The translations under genes and the position numbers were made by a program. Positions 39,081 to 52,762 of a DNA stretch of 64,000 nt are shown in pieces. Under the pieces are notes generated by a model. The model did no database searches. It saw only the letters and a list, made by a program, of their open reading frames with translations, and was not told the DNA's origin. Each line of letters opens with the position of its first letter. The stretch's first letter is position 1. This stretch comes from Megachile rotundata (Eukaryota > Arthropoda > Insecta > Hymenoptera > Megachilidae). Location of the stretch: positions 17,537,190-17,601,189 of the forward strand of contig NC_134985.1 in the NCBI RefSeq assembly GCF_050947335.1. Reading direction: 5' to 3'.

Positions 39081-42000
39081 TCATCTGCTTTTGGTCACTC
39101 TAGATATAAGATGTTCCATTTGCTGATCGATTCTGAACACCATATAAAAGGATGCCAGTACACTGCTTAACGTTACTAACAATCCCAAACCCTCGAATAT
39201 TAATTTTGGCGCGAAGATTTTCCAAACCATTAAATGTCGACAGTGAATCGTTGCGGCAAGCATGCTGCCAAATGTCTATAATACATATGAAGTTATAAAA
39301 ATATACTAATTAAATTTACATTTAAACCTGAAGTATTTTTTATAATTCAACTACTTTATGGTCTTTAAAATAGTAATAAATCTATGATATCAAAAGTAAT
39401 AAATTACTTACTCTAATTCCATAAAGTAGTATGTATTTTCCTGCGACCGAAAAAATGGCAGTATGAAATACAGAATCTTGCTCGAATAGAAGCAACTCTC
39501 CTCTTTTCATGTCATCCTCAACAAATTTGACTTTGGCTAGTTTTGGAAATACAAGATAAAAAGTAAAAGGTACAATCACTAGCAATGGTAATGTTGCACC
39601 AAGTATAATATGTGATCCAAAAGTATTTATTCCTGTAAATAATTAATATTTATTAATAAAAATAATATTTTAAATTAATGAATATAATTTGTATATACCT
39701 ATTAAGATTGCTGATAATAAATTTCCATAGAAATGTCCACCTGTCCCTACAAATGCAGCATCCCAATGAATAGTAGGAAAAGATGATTGATGCCCAGTTC
39801 CATAAAAGAAATATTCTGCTATTAGGAACCAGCACAGTAAAGTAGGAGTAGGTACTTCTACGAGTTCAGCTATTTTAAAAATAAATATGTTAGAAATATA
39901 AAACTTTGTTTACTTCATTCACAAATTATTTATATACATTAAAGTACTCACATATGTTATTAGCATTCTTGTATCTTTCTATGGCAGATAAGCCCAAAAC
40001 AGAGGCACAAGATATAAACATTAAAAAAGTACTAGGTGATAGTATATCTCCTAATAGTAAAGAATATAACAGCATAAGGAATACGCTCAATGAGACAAAT
40101 GTAGCACTGTAAGCAGTGCCTAAGCCATAAATGACTGGTGTTTCATCTACGTCTATGTTTTTGCGATAAATTGACTTCTTTATCTTTTCAAATAATCGAG
40201 GTACTATATTTTCATCCTGGTACAAGTTAATTGATTCTTTTCGTTTCGGTAAGAGAAATATACTGAGTGGACGATAGTACAGAATAAAGATTGCAAACAG
40301 ACTCAGTGCATACACAATATTAGGCAATGTACTTACTTGCCAAGACAGTGCAAATTTTATTTTTATAAATTTAGGTAATCGTTGAAGAACCCAATAACAA
40401 CCCATACAAACACCAATTACAACAGGACAATACTGTCCTACTAGAACACTGGGAGAAAAACCAGAAAGATTTCCACAATTTTGTAACCAGAGTCTTATTA
40501 TTGTAATATATAATGCCAATATGATTAAGGCAACAGCAAGTAAAACACGTTCTAAATTATTTGATATTATAGAACCCATTTTGCCAGTTACAAATATGGA
40601 ACATATACGTTTTTGCTGCTCTTCACGGCAACGCCAAAAATAGTAAGATAGCCGTATAGAAACACATGCTATTAAACCAATGGCTATTACAACTGTTTTC
40701 AAATTTGACTTAGTTTGTGATTTAAAAAATGGCTTTGTTTTCCTTTCTAAATTTTCATTAGTATTCTCTTTTTTTAAATTGAATACAAGAAGCCAAAAAA
40801 GAGTAACAAGTAAAAAAGATAGCACATTATCTTCCTCAACAATGTAACTGTTAGAAAACAGAAGGCATACTGTTAAAAGAAGTATTACTCTACTAATATA
40901 AATTAACTTTTTAATCTTTTTATAATCATACCAACTCATTGATATAACATCCCAATTTTTAGCAATTAATAATACTAGTAATACTACAGACACTGCACTA
41001 GTTGCAAATAATATTGTAGTTTTTAATTCCTCTAATATATTAAATAAAAATAGGAAGAAGATTACTAGTGCAGTAATTAAATTTATCAAAATAGAACATT
41101 GCAAAAATGATGATTCAAATATCTTAGACATACGATTTTCTGGAATGCCTGTAATAAACAAGTAAAAGAAAAACAAAGCACAAAACATTAAAAGTAAACC
41201 TTTTGACATTAAACTGGAATCAAACTGAATCCAAGCTTCTGAACATGTATTTTTGAGTAATTTGAAATAGTTTCTACTATTTGCAATAAAAGATTCAAAT
41301 TCTTCAATGGTATTTACATGCTTTATCTGTTCATATAAATGATTATACATATTTTCTAAACTTTGAAGCTGGTCATTAGAAAATAGGTAACTATCCATAG
41401 AATAAACATCTATATATTTTTTTGTTTGTACAATATTTCTCCATGTTGAATGCAATGAATACCATAAATCATCTTCTGATCTTTCATTTCTTCTTGAACT
41501 TGGCAACGAATCAATTATAACAGATCCCAAATTAGAGAAAGGTATAGGTGTTCCAAGGATCGATGCCAATGTAGGAACAAGATCAATTTGACTAACGGTA
41601 TTGTGCACTGTTTCATATTTTATGAGAGGAACCATAGAGTAAACAAACATAGCAGCTTCTATTTCACTAATACTATCACCACCATGATCTCCTGTCTCTG
41701 TCATTCCATGGTCACCAATGACAAAAAATATTGTGTCTTCTTCTAAAGATTCAATGATTTCTTTTATAAGATTATTTGTATCATTTAACTTTCTGGCCAT
41801 CTCAGGATGATTAGCTCCATGTTTATGTCCACAATGATCAACACCCAGAACATGAGCAATAAGAAGGGACCAATCTTTCTTCTTCATTTCAAAGAATATA
41901 CGATATCTAACATCTTTATCTACAGTGTCCAAATCCCAGACATTAAAGGAAGGTGATGGAAACTGACGTTTGAATTTACCAGGGAATAAATTAGTCCAAG

Positions 42001-42529
42001 TATCATCACCCATGAAGACAATACCCTTGTCAATATTCTGATCAACTATATTATCTTCATCAATCCTTTCAGAAGCAAAATTAGATCCAATATCAATAAA
42101 GGTAGGTAAAGATCCTGTTGTAAGACCCTTTAATCTTTGCATAGTTGTCGTTGGAGGATCTGCCATAAACTTGTATAAACGTGAATGCATAGGTTGATTT
42201 TGCAACAGTTCATGTATTACTGGCAATTTATTGCGATAGTATGAGGTAGTACTATTTTCATCATACCAATGTGCAAAATCATATTTTAAAGCATCAACAA
42301 CTAGCAGAACAACACGTGTCTTTCTTTCGATACAAGTAGCTGCAGCAGCTTTAGGATCTTGGAGAAGTTGTTCGATATCGCAATCAGAATCTGTACAATA
42401 TTTGCATTCGGCACGTTCTGGTCTGGAAACACGATTCAGTAGAAAACCACTCGTAAAAACTAACAAGCCAGCTGCCATTAAATATGATATCCATCCTTGA
42501 AATATTAGATAATTCCACAGCTTGCTCAT
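39081..42529 (-). CDS. PIGO: GPI ethanolamine phosphate transferase 3
   Basis: Four exons on the minus strand: 42529-39952, 39869-39699, 39632-39412 and 39275-39081; 1054 residues, close to the usual length of about 1,090. PIGO adds the bridging phosphoethanolamine to the third mannose of the GPI anchor in the ER. After an N-terminal membrane anchor (about 8-32) comes an alkaline-phosphatase-fold lumenal domain: VVDALKYDF (metal ligand Asp79), the TTTMQRLKGLTTGSLPTFID segment with the catalytic Thr (about 127-129), GVDHCGHKHG (231-238) and GDHGMTETGDHGG (272-284). All expected metal ligands are present, so it should be active. The rest (about 430-1054) is a series of hydrophobic helices. Exon 2 carries the conserved GTGHQSSFPTIHWDAAFVG. 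Confidence 0.95.
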
Positions 42530-42893
42530 TTTTCCTAATTATTTGTTATTTTTTCTTCTTATTTAGAGAAAACGCAACGTCGAAAGAATTCCAAAATAAT
42601 CTAACCCTATTTCTTGACAGATATTTATTTTTTACCATTGTCACATAATTACATAAACAGTATGAATACTTGTATAAAAAATGCGTCACGAAAATGTCAT
42701 TAAATCTATAAGACTTTCAGTCAATAACCCATATTTTTTAATTTTAAAGGAATACAATAATTAACCTTAAATTTACTGACTGAAGCGTTATAAATACATA
42801 AGTATAGTTTTAACTTTACATATTCGAATGGCGCTAAATTTTAAGCGTAAACAGTGTTGCCAAATGTGTTTAGTGCGCTTGCGCATTATCCAC
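42530..42893. promoter_or_regulatory. PIGO upstream region
   Basis: Short non-coding stretch between the PIGO start and the hAT-like insertion. GTGCGCTTGCGCATT at about 42,872-42,886 is GC-rich and NRF1-like in character. The transposon inserted only about 370 bases from the PIGO start codon. Confidence 0.45.
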
Positions 42894-42901
42894 GATTACA
42901 T
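42894..42901. repeat. Left target-site duplication GATTACAT
   Basis: Eight bases directly before the CAGTG end of the hAT-like element, identical to 50,699-50,706 directly after its other end. Confidence 0.88.
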
Positions 42902-43435
42902 CAGTGATGGGCAGTCTCAGCGCATGCGCACTAGGCTATCCGTAGAAGTCCTCAGTAGCGTATACACTTTGATGAAATATAAGGTATCATTAGGCCCTAG
43001 TGAGGAAAAAAATAAATCTGAAGAAAATTGCAGGAAAGAGAATGAAGGGGTTAAAAAAAACAACAGAACATATATAATAAAAGTAATATTAAATTTATTT
43101 ATAATTATTATTATTTTTTACGTTTGCAGCCGATTTGTTATATGAATACCAAAATTTGTTGCAAGAGCAAAGGAAAATATACCGCTCGATTTTTATCAGA
43201 TCTATGCATGTTAACAAAATAAAATCCTTGTATTTCTTTCTTATTGTTTCTCTGATGTTATAATTTTCACACGTATAAAATATAGTTATTCAAAGAGGTC
43301 CTTCCAAGTCGTTCTTCTTAAATAATAAATTCATTTAGTGTTTTTAAAGTTATTGTGCTTTTGTGTTATTTTAAATATAATAATCTCCCATATTCCATCA
43401 TATTATTCTCATTATATTATATTATATAACTCACG

Positions 43436-44356
<921 letters not shown>

Positions 44357-44389
44357 GTATAGTTTTATATAATCATATATATAACTACT

Positions 44390-45945
44390 TATATTACTAC
44401 TTATATTACTACGCATATTACTACTTTTATCCCCATTATCCTTATCGTTATTGTTATTATCAATAGTATTACGCATATTACGACTACTATTGTCACTGGA
44501 ACTGTAATTATCCTTACTACTCTTATTTTTATCGATATTATTACGCATATTACTACTTTTATTATCATTATCCCTATTATTCTTATTATTATCAATATTA
44601 TAACGCATATTTCTACTTTTATCATCATTAGCCTTATTATTCTTATTATTATCAATATTATTACGCATATTACGACAACTATCATCGCTGGAACTGCAAT
44701 TATACTTACTACTCCTATTATTATCAATATTATTACGCATATTACTACTTTTAATATCATTATCCTTATTATTCTTATTGTTATCAATATTATTACGCAT
44801 ATTACTACTTTTATCATCATTAACCTTATTATTTTTATTATTATCAATATTATTCCGCATATTACTACTTTTATTATCATTATCCTTACTACTCTTATTA
44901 TTATCAATATTATTACGCATATTACTACTTTTATTATCATTAACCTTATTATTCTTATTATTATCAATATTATTACCCATATTACGACTATTATCATCGC
45001 TTCAACTGTAATTATCCTTACTACTCTCATTATTATGAATATTATTACACATATTAGGACTTTTATCATCATTATCCATATTATTCTTATTATTATCAAT
45101 ATTATTACGCATATTACTACTTTTATCATCATTAACCTTATTATTCTTATTATATTCAATATTATTACGCATATTACGACAACTATCATCGCTGGAACTG
45201 CAATTATACTTACTACTCCTATTATTATCAATATTATAACGCATATTACTACTTTTATTATCATTATCCTTATTATTCTTATTGTTATCAATATTATTAC
45301 GCATATTACTACTTTTATCATCATTAACCTTATTATTTTTATTATTATCAATATTATTCCGCATATTACTACTTTTATTATCATTATCCTTACTACTCTT
45401 ATTATTATCAATATTATTACGCATATCACTACTTTTATCATCATTAACCTTATTATTCTTATTATATTCAATATTATTACGCATATTACGACTACTATCA
45501 TCGCTGGAACTGCAATTATCCTTACTACTTCTATTATTATCAATATTATTACGCATATTACTACTTTTATCATCATTAACCTTATTATTCTTATTATTAT
45601 CAATATTATTACGCATATTACGACTACTATCGTCGCTGAAACTGTAATTATCCTTACTACTCTTATTTTTATCGATATTATTATGCATATTACTACTTTT
45701 ATTATCATTATCCTTATTATTCTTATTATTATCAATACTATTACGCATATTGCGTCTACTATCGTCGCTGGAACTGTAATTATCCTTACTACTCTTATTT
45801 TTATCTATATTATTACGCATATTACTACTTTTATCATCATTATCCGTATTATTCTTATTATTATCAATATTATTACGCATATTACGACTACTATCGTCGC
45901 TGGAACTGTAATTATCCTTACTACTCTTATTATTATCAATATTCG
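44390..45945 (-). repeat. Left arm: 60-72 bp minisatellite array
   Basis: Tandem units of 60 bp (for example TTACGCATATTACTAC recurring at 60-base steps near 44,793 and 44,853) alternate with longer versions carrying an extra segment containing TATCGTCGCTGGAACTG. Unit lengths are multiples of three and lack stops in several frames, so long spurious open frames appear on both strands. The array is the inverted counterpart of 47,553-49,810. Confidence 0.93.
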
Positions 45946-45955
45946 GTTATATTAG

Positions 45956-46360
45956 GTTAGGCCAGGGCTTAAGGTTAGGTCATATTAGGTTAGGTCTGAG
46001 CCTAAGGTTAGGTCATATTAGGTTAGGTCAGGGCCCAAGGTTAGGTTAGATTAGGTTAGGTCAGGGCCCAAGGTTAGGTCAGATTAGGTTAGGTTAGGGC
46101 CCATGGTTAGGTCAGATTAGGTTAGGTCAGGGCCCAAGGTTAGGTCAGATTAGGTTAGGTTAGGGCCCATGGTTAGGTCAGATTAGGTTAGGTCAGGGCC
46201 CAAGGTTAGGTCAGATTAGGTTAGGTTAGGGCCCATGGTTAGGTCAGATTAGGTTAGGTCAGGGCCCAAGGTTAGGTCAGATTAGGTTAGGTCAGGGCCC
46301 AAGGTTAGGTCAGATTAGGTTAGGTCTGGGCCGAAGGTTAGGTCAGATCAGGTTAGGTCA
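45956..46360 (+). repeat. 33-bp TTAGGTTAGG / GGGCCC array
   Basis: Tandem units of 33 bp seen from the GGGCCC spacing (46,031, 46,064, 46,097). Each unit has TTAGGTTAGGTCAGGGCCCA with CAAGG/CATGG variants. About a dozen copies. TTAGG is the usual insect telomere word; here it is interstitial and degenerate. Confidence 0.93.
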
Positions 46361-46383
46361 GGGTGGGTTAGGTAGGTTAGGTA

Positions 46384-47510
46384 CCCAGACCTAACCTAAT
46401 GCAACCTAACCCCAGGGTCCGACCTAACCTTTTCCAACCTAACCGGTTAGGTTGGATTAGGTTAGGTCTGGGCCGAAGGTTAGGTCAGATCAGGTTAGGT
46501 CAGGGTGGGTTAGGTAGGTTAGGTACCCAGACCTAACCTAATGCAACCTAACCCTAGGGTCCGACCTAACCTTTTCCAACCTAACCGGTTAGGTTGGATT
46601 AGGTTAGGTCTGGGCCGAAGGTTAGGTCAGATCAGGTTAGGTCAGGGTGGGTTAGGTAGGTTAGGTACCCAGACCTAACCTAATGCAACCTAACCCTAGG
46701 GTCCGACCTAACCTTTTCCAACCTAACCGGTTAGGTTGGATTAGGTTAGGTCTGGGCCGAAGGTTAGGTCAGATCAGGTTAGGTCAGGGTGGGTTAGGTA
46801 GGTTAGGTACCCAGACCTAACCTAATGCAACCTAACCCTAGGGTCCGACCTAACCTTTTCCAACCTAACCGGTTAGGTTGGATTAGGTTAGGTCTGGGCC
46901 GAAGGTTAGGTCAGATCAGGTTAGGTCAGGGTGGGTTAGGTAGGTTAGGTACCCAGACCTAACCTAATGCAACCTAACCCTAGGGTCCGACCTAACCTTT
47001 TCCAACCTAACCGGTTAGGTTGGATTAGGTTAGGTCTGGGCCGAAGGTTAGGTCAGATCAGGTTAGGTCAGGGTGGGTTAGGTAGGTTAGTTACCCAGAC
47101 CTAACCTAATGCAACCTAACCCTAGGGTCCGACCTAACCTTTTCCAACCTAACCGGTTAGGTTGGATTAGGTTAGGTCTGGGCCGAAGGTTAGGTCAGAT
47201 CAGGTTAGGTCAGGGTGGGTTAGGTAGGTTAGGTACCCAGACCTAACCTAATGCAACCTAACCCTAGGGTCCGACCTAACCTTTTCCAACCTAACCGGTT
47301 AGGTTGGATTAGGTTAGGTCTGGACCGATGGTTAGGTCAGACGAGGTTAGGTCAGGGTAGGTTAGGTAGGTTAGGTACCCAGACCTAACCCGATATAACC
47401 TAACCCTAAGGTCCGACCTAACCTTTTCGAACCTAACCCTAGGGACCGACCTAACCTTTTCCAACCTAACCCTAGGGACCGACCTAACCTTTTACAACCT
47501 AACCGGTTAG
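46384..47510. repeat. 142-bp satellite with internal hairpin
   Basis: CCCAGACCTAACC recurs at exactly 142-base steps: 46,384, 46,526, 46,668, 46,810, 46,952, 47,094, 47,236 and 47,378. The last copies decay into shorter CCTAACCCTAGGGACCGA units. Each unit contains a 22-bp perfect palindrome centred on CCGG (CCTAACCGGTTAGG core) and 28-bp inverted arms starting CCCAGACCTAACCTAA with one mismatch, so each can fold into a long hairpin. Confidence 0.95.
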
Positions 47511-47552
47511 GTCGGAATAGGGTAGGGGAGGGTAGGTTATATCGGAAAAGGT

Positions 47553-49810
47553 AATAATAATAATAATAATAGTTGCAACGATAATAAAAGTAGTAATATG
47601 GGTAGTAATATTGATAATAGTATGAATAATAAGGATAATAACAATAAACGTAGTAATATGCATAATAATATTGATAATAATAAAAATAATAAGGATAATG
47701 TTAATAAAAGTAGTAATATGTGTAATAATATTCATAATAATAAGAGTAGTAAGGATAATGACAGTTCCAGCGACGATAGTAGTCGTAATATGCGCAATAA
47801 TATTGATAATAATAAGAATAATAAGGATAATGACATTAAAAGTAGTAATATGCGTAATAATATTGATAATAATAAGAATAATAAGGATAATGATAATAAA
47901 AGTAGTAATATGCGTAATAATGTCGATAAAAATAAGAGTAGCAAGGATAATTACAGTTCCAGCGACGATAGTAGTCGTAATATGCGTAATAGTATTGATA
48001 ATAATAAGAATAATAAGGTTAATGATGATAAAAGTAGTAATATGCGTAATAATATTGATAATAATAGAAGTAGTAAGGATAATTGCAGTTCCAGCGATGA
48101 TAGTAGTCGTAATATGCGTAATAATATTGAATATAATAAGAATAATAAGGTTAATGATGATAAAAGTAGTAATATGCGTAATAATATTGATAATAATAAG
48201 AATAATATGGATAATGATGATAAAAGTCCTAATATGTGTAATAACATTGATAATAATATAAATAATAAGGATAATGTTAATAAAAGTAGTAATATGTGTA
48301 ATAATATTCATAATAATGAGAGTAGTAAGGATAATTACAGTTGAAGCGATGATAATAGTCGTAATATGGGTAGTAATATTGATAATAATAAGAATAATAA
48401 GGTTAATGATAATAAAAGTAGTAATATGCGTAATAATATAGATAAAAATAAGAGTAGTAAGGATAATGATAATAAAAGTAGTAATATGCGTAATAATATT
48501 GATAATAATAGAAGTAGTAAGTATAATTACAGTTCCAGCGATGATAGTAGTCGTAATATGCGTAATAATATTGATAATAATAAGAATAATAAGGATAATG
48601 ATAATAAAAGTAGTAATATGCGTAATAATATAGCTAAAAATAAGAGTAGTAAGGATAATTACAGTTCCAGCGACGATAGTAGTCGCAATATGCGTAATAG
48701 TATTGATAATAATAAGAATAATAAGGTTAATGATGATAAAAGTAGTAATATGCGTAATAATATTGATAATAATAGAAGTAGTAAGGATAATTACAGTTGA
48801 AGCGATGATAATAGTCGTAATATGGGTAATAATATTGATAATAATAAGAATAATAAGGATAATGATAATAAAAGTAGTAATATGCGTAATAATATAGATA
48901 AAAATAAGAGTAGTAAGGATAATGATAATAAAAGTAGTAATATGCGGAATAATATCGATAAAAATAAGAGTAGTAAGGATAATTACAGGTCCAGCGACGA
49001 TAGTAGTCGTAATATGCGTAATAATATTGATAATAATAAGAATAATAAGGATAATGATAATAAAAGTAGTAATATGCGTAATAATGTCGATAAAAATAAG
49101 AGTAGCAACGATAATTACAGTTCCAGCGACGATAGTAGTCGTAATATACGTAATAATATTGATAATAATAAGAATAATAAGGATAATGATAATAAAAGTA
49201 GTAATATGCATAATAATATCGATAAAAATAAGAGTAGTAAGGATAATTACAGTTTCAGCGACGATAGTAGTCGTAATATGCGTAATAATATTGATAATAA
49301 TAAGAATAATAAGGTTAATGATGATAAAAGTAGTAATATGCGTAATAATATTGATAATAATAGAAGTAGTAAGGATAATTGCAGTTCCAGCGATGATAGT
49401 AGTCGTAATATGCGTAATAATATTGAATATAATAAGAATAATAAGGTTAATGATGATAAAAGTAGTGATATGCGTAATAATATTGATAATAATAAGAATA
49501 ATATGGATAATGATGATAAAAGTCCTAATATGTGTAATAACATTGATAACAATATAAATAATAAGGATAATGTTAATGAAAGTAGTAATATGTGTAATAA
49601 TATTCATAATAATGAGAGTAGTAAGGATAATTACAGTTGAAGCGATGATAATAGTCGTAATATGGGTAATAATATTGATAATAATAAGAATAATAAGGAT
49701 AATGATAATAAAAGTAGTAATATGGGTAGTGATATCGGTTCAATTGATGATAATAAGAATAGTAAGGATAATAATTATTGTTCCACGATAATAGTAATAG
49801 TAACATGGGG
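47553..49810 (+). repeat. Right arm: inverted 60-72 bp minisatellite array
   Basis: The same minisatellite family as 44,390-45,945, now on the opposite strand (AGTAGTAATATGCGTAATAA, TATTGATAATAATAAGAATA). The unit types are the same, including a variant with CAGTTCCAGCGACGATAG and one with CAGTTGAAGCGATGATAA, but their order and number differ. With the left arm it forms an imperfect palindrome about 5.4 kb across. Confidence 0.93.
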
Positions 49811-49814
49811 AATG

Positions 49815-50140
49815 ATATATGTTAGGTCTCCAGACCTAACCTTATACAACCTATACTTAGTCCCTGACCTAACATGGTCCGAACTAACCTTAGATCCTGA
49901 CCTAACATAATATATCCTAACCGTAGGCCTGACCTAATATAATCCGACCTAACCTTTGGCCTTGACCTAACATAATATAACCTAACTGTAAGCCCGACCT
50001 TACCTATTCCGACCTAACCTTAGGCTCTGACCTAACATAAAATAACCTAACCGTATGCCTGACCTAACATAATCCGACATAACCTTGGACCCTGACCTAA
50101 CCGAATGTAACCGAACTGTAAGCCTGACCTAACCTGTTGA
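49815..50140 (-). repeat. Degenerate CCTAAC repeats
   Basis: Words such as CTGACCTAACATAATATAAC, GACCTAACCTT and CCGACCTAACC repeat at roughly 60-base intervals with strong divergence. They are in the opposite orientation to the TTAGG array at 45,956 and look like an older, decayed part of the same family. Confidence 0.8.
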
Positions 50141-50436
50141 TTGTCTGTTATGTTTAAGAATGTAATGGAAATGATTGTAAATAAGTACATGATTTCTTTT
50201 GTTTATTTATTGTAACTTCATAAATACATACAATTTGCAAATATATTTTGTACAATTTTTAATTTATGTAACTCTTTATTGGCTTAATTCTTTGTCGAAG
50301 ATCGAGGCAGATTGTGTGAATATTCAATTTTGGAACTGAAAAATAAAATTGTTGCACGATTTAATAATATTTTTACGTGAAAGTTAGAACATTAGTAAAC
50401 AGAAAATGTTACTTATAAAAATAATAAATTGAATAG

Positions 50437-50467
<31 letters not shown>

Positions 50468-50698
50468 GTATAGTTTTATACAGTCATATATATAACTAAT
50501 CTAACCCAACCTATACATTCATAGTTTACAGTGCAATTATAAGAATTTTTGAAAAATGATGTAGGATCATTAAGGTGCCCTCATCAGTCAGCACTGCATG
50601 TACCGACTAGGTACGGTATTGGCAGCAAGCTGTGACGTCGCTGACGCATGCGCATAAAGCTCTCGCGTGCGATAAAATCTCACGACTGCCCAACACTG

Positions 50699-50706
50699 GA
50701 TTACAT
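50699..50706. repeat. Right target-site duplication GATTACAT
   Basis: Perfect direct copy of 42,894-42,901, next to the right terminal inverted repeat. Confidence 0.88.
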
Positions 50707-51239
50707 AACTAATTAGAGCTGTTATGTGTTCAGAAACTATCATAACAGTATTTATAATATAAATTGTTCTTTTGAAAATAAGAGATATTTGTGTTTTAAT
50801 ATGCTAATATTTGTGATTGTATCTTCACATAAAAAGCTCTTTATAAAAGTGAATAAAATTTATTTCCATTAATTTACCGTTAGATGGTTATACTGTAATG
50901 TATTAGTTCCTCTAGTCATCATTAGATGACACTGATAAGCCTGCATCGGTCGCGCGCATTAATATGAAATTAGAGAATGAAAATAGAAGTTACCCAATAT
51001 GTATATATCGTTATTATATTTGTTTGTATATAATAATGTAATGTTCACTGATAGTACTATATAAATTAAATTGTTATAAACTCTGCGGAAAGATCATGAA
51101 TTGCAAAGTATTTCATGTAAACAAATAATTGACAATTACACAAATTTATAACGGTTTTATATTCTAATAAATCATATTAAAAATATGATGCATTTAAAAG
51201 ACATGCGCCAATCGATGATTTGTAAGCCGGTTGCATTGC

Positions 51240-51250
51240 GCGCATGCGCA
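51240..51250. promoter_or_regulatory. NRF1/ewg-like palindrome GCGCATGCGCA
   Basis: GCGCATGCGCA sits in a GC-rich patch (GTTGCATTGCGCGCATGCGC). The NRF1 family (ewg in flies) binds YGCGCAYGCGCR, usually near start sites. The match is seen; use as a site is inference. Confidence 0.45.
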
Positions 51251-52750
51251 TATTCTAAGCAATGGGAGTGGGAGAGAGACAGAATTACGATACGTTGTAA
51301 AAAGACGATCAGTCTTCTGCGAACATTCGGGGTAGATGGTAGTATCACTGGAACGGTATCAAACATCACATCATCTAATTTGTTAGCTATTTTACTGATC
51401 TTAAGGGTTGCTCTACAAAATTTGGCGTATTAATCTAGTAACAAGGTAAGCAAGTTATTCATACTTATATAAATCAATTTGTACGTATACATTGTCGATA
51501 ATTATAAACGATAGTTAATATTGTTTAATGACATTTTCTACACTAAGATCTAAAATTATCACAGTAAAATTACGCGTACGTGCATAAAATTATCTGTATC
51601 GATAATAGTGTTGTCTCGAAAAACTGTTTTCTAATTGTTTAGTAGTGACAAGTGTTTTTCTCCTTGACGTCTTTCCCTTGACTTCTTTTCCTCGTACATA
51701 AACCTTGAAGTGTTTTTGACAACATTTGTTAATACGTAATTAGAATTAATTTGGAAAACGTTAGATCATTTAGTTTTGTTAACGGGGGTGGTCAATTGAA
51801 TAAGCTGTTAGTGGGTCAATATTTTAGTGAACGTTATACAAAAATGTATGTGTTATGAAAAAATCTTTGACGAATTTCGAGAGCGTGCATGTCGTTACAT
51901 TTTAAAACCGCATGTTCCATTAACCTTTGCATGTTGAAAACAGAACAATTGTATGCGCGAGTACACGTGTTTCGTCTGACAGTTTATTTTATGAAAGATA
52001 CATACTCGTTAAAATTTTACGAGTATTGACCACAGAAGTGGAATACAACAAAAAGTAAGTTACTGGTAACGATCTTGTTCCGTTAAATTTCTACGACCGA
52101 GTTCTGCCAATTATACAGTTAAATACGGTAGTCACACTTTGCAAGTTTACATAGTGAATTGGAAATAAAAATAATGACCTGTCTTGTATATGATACAGTA
52201 CTGTAGTAGATCAGGTCGATTGGTATTGACGAGCTAACAAACATTTTACACTGATCGTGATCAACTAACATTGACTGTTACCATAAGCTGTCACAAGTAT
52301 TTGTTTCTACTCAAGTTCGTTTCAAATTAGATTCAATATTGATCTTGACCGCACCTAGAGTTAGTCATCAGGATAGCTGCATGTATGTAAAGGTTTTTTC
52401 ATATTAAGTGGAACAATTATTTCTGTAAAGTCATTATCTTGCGTGACTAATATTTAATTTTATAAATTTAATCATTGACGTAACCAGAATTTTTATCTAC
52501 GGTGGTTCAATCTCATTGTTTTGGTAATAAAGTATCAATGGCTCATGGGAAATGGCGCGAAAAACATTAAATTAAGTAATGATTAAAATGAGCAGCGTGT
52601 TTTGTCGAATGTTTATAAATGGACGTACATGTTTCATATAATTTCTCGCCATGAAACGTTGACTAAATTTTGTATGCATAACGTAGTAAAGAACATATAA
52701 AAAGGTTGCAGAGAAATTGTGGAAATTTCCCTACGATGATCTGCGCGAAA

Positions 52751-52762
52751 TGCGCATGCGCA
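52751..52762. promoter_or_regulatory. NRF1/ewg-like palindrome TGCGCATGCGCA
   Basis: Perfect 12-bp palindrome with CTGCGCGAAA just upstream. It matches the NRF1 core consensus. No adjacent coding exon was found. Confidence 0.45.

Noticed and set aside
42828..43145. 105-codon open frame starting upstream of the hAT-like end
   Set aside because: It crosses the target-site duplication and inverted repeat of the transposon, so it joins unrelated DNA; no family resemblance.
45956..47510. True telomere
   Set aside because: TTAGG words are degenerate, embedded in 33- and 142-bp units, in both orientations, and flanked by ordinary DNA, so the array is interstitial.
47499..49607. 702-codon open frame on the minus strand and companion frames on both strands
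   Set aside because: It lies wholly in the minisatellite arm, encodes only Ile/Thr/His-type periodic sequence, and is explained by stop-free units with lengths divisible by three.
51185..51433. 82-codon frame over a GCGCATGCGC site
   Set aside because: Low-information sequence with no homology recognised and no splice-consistent extension.
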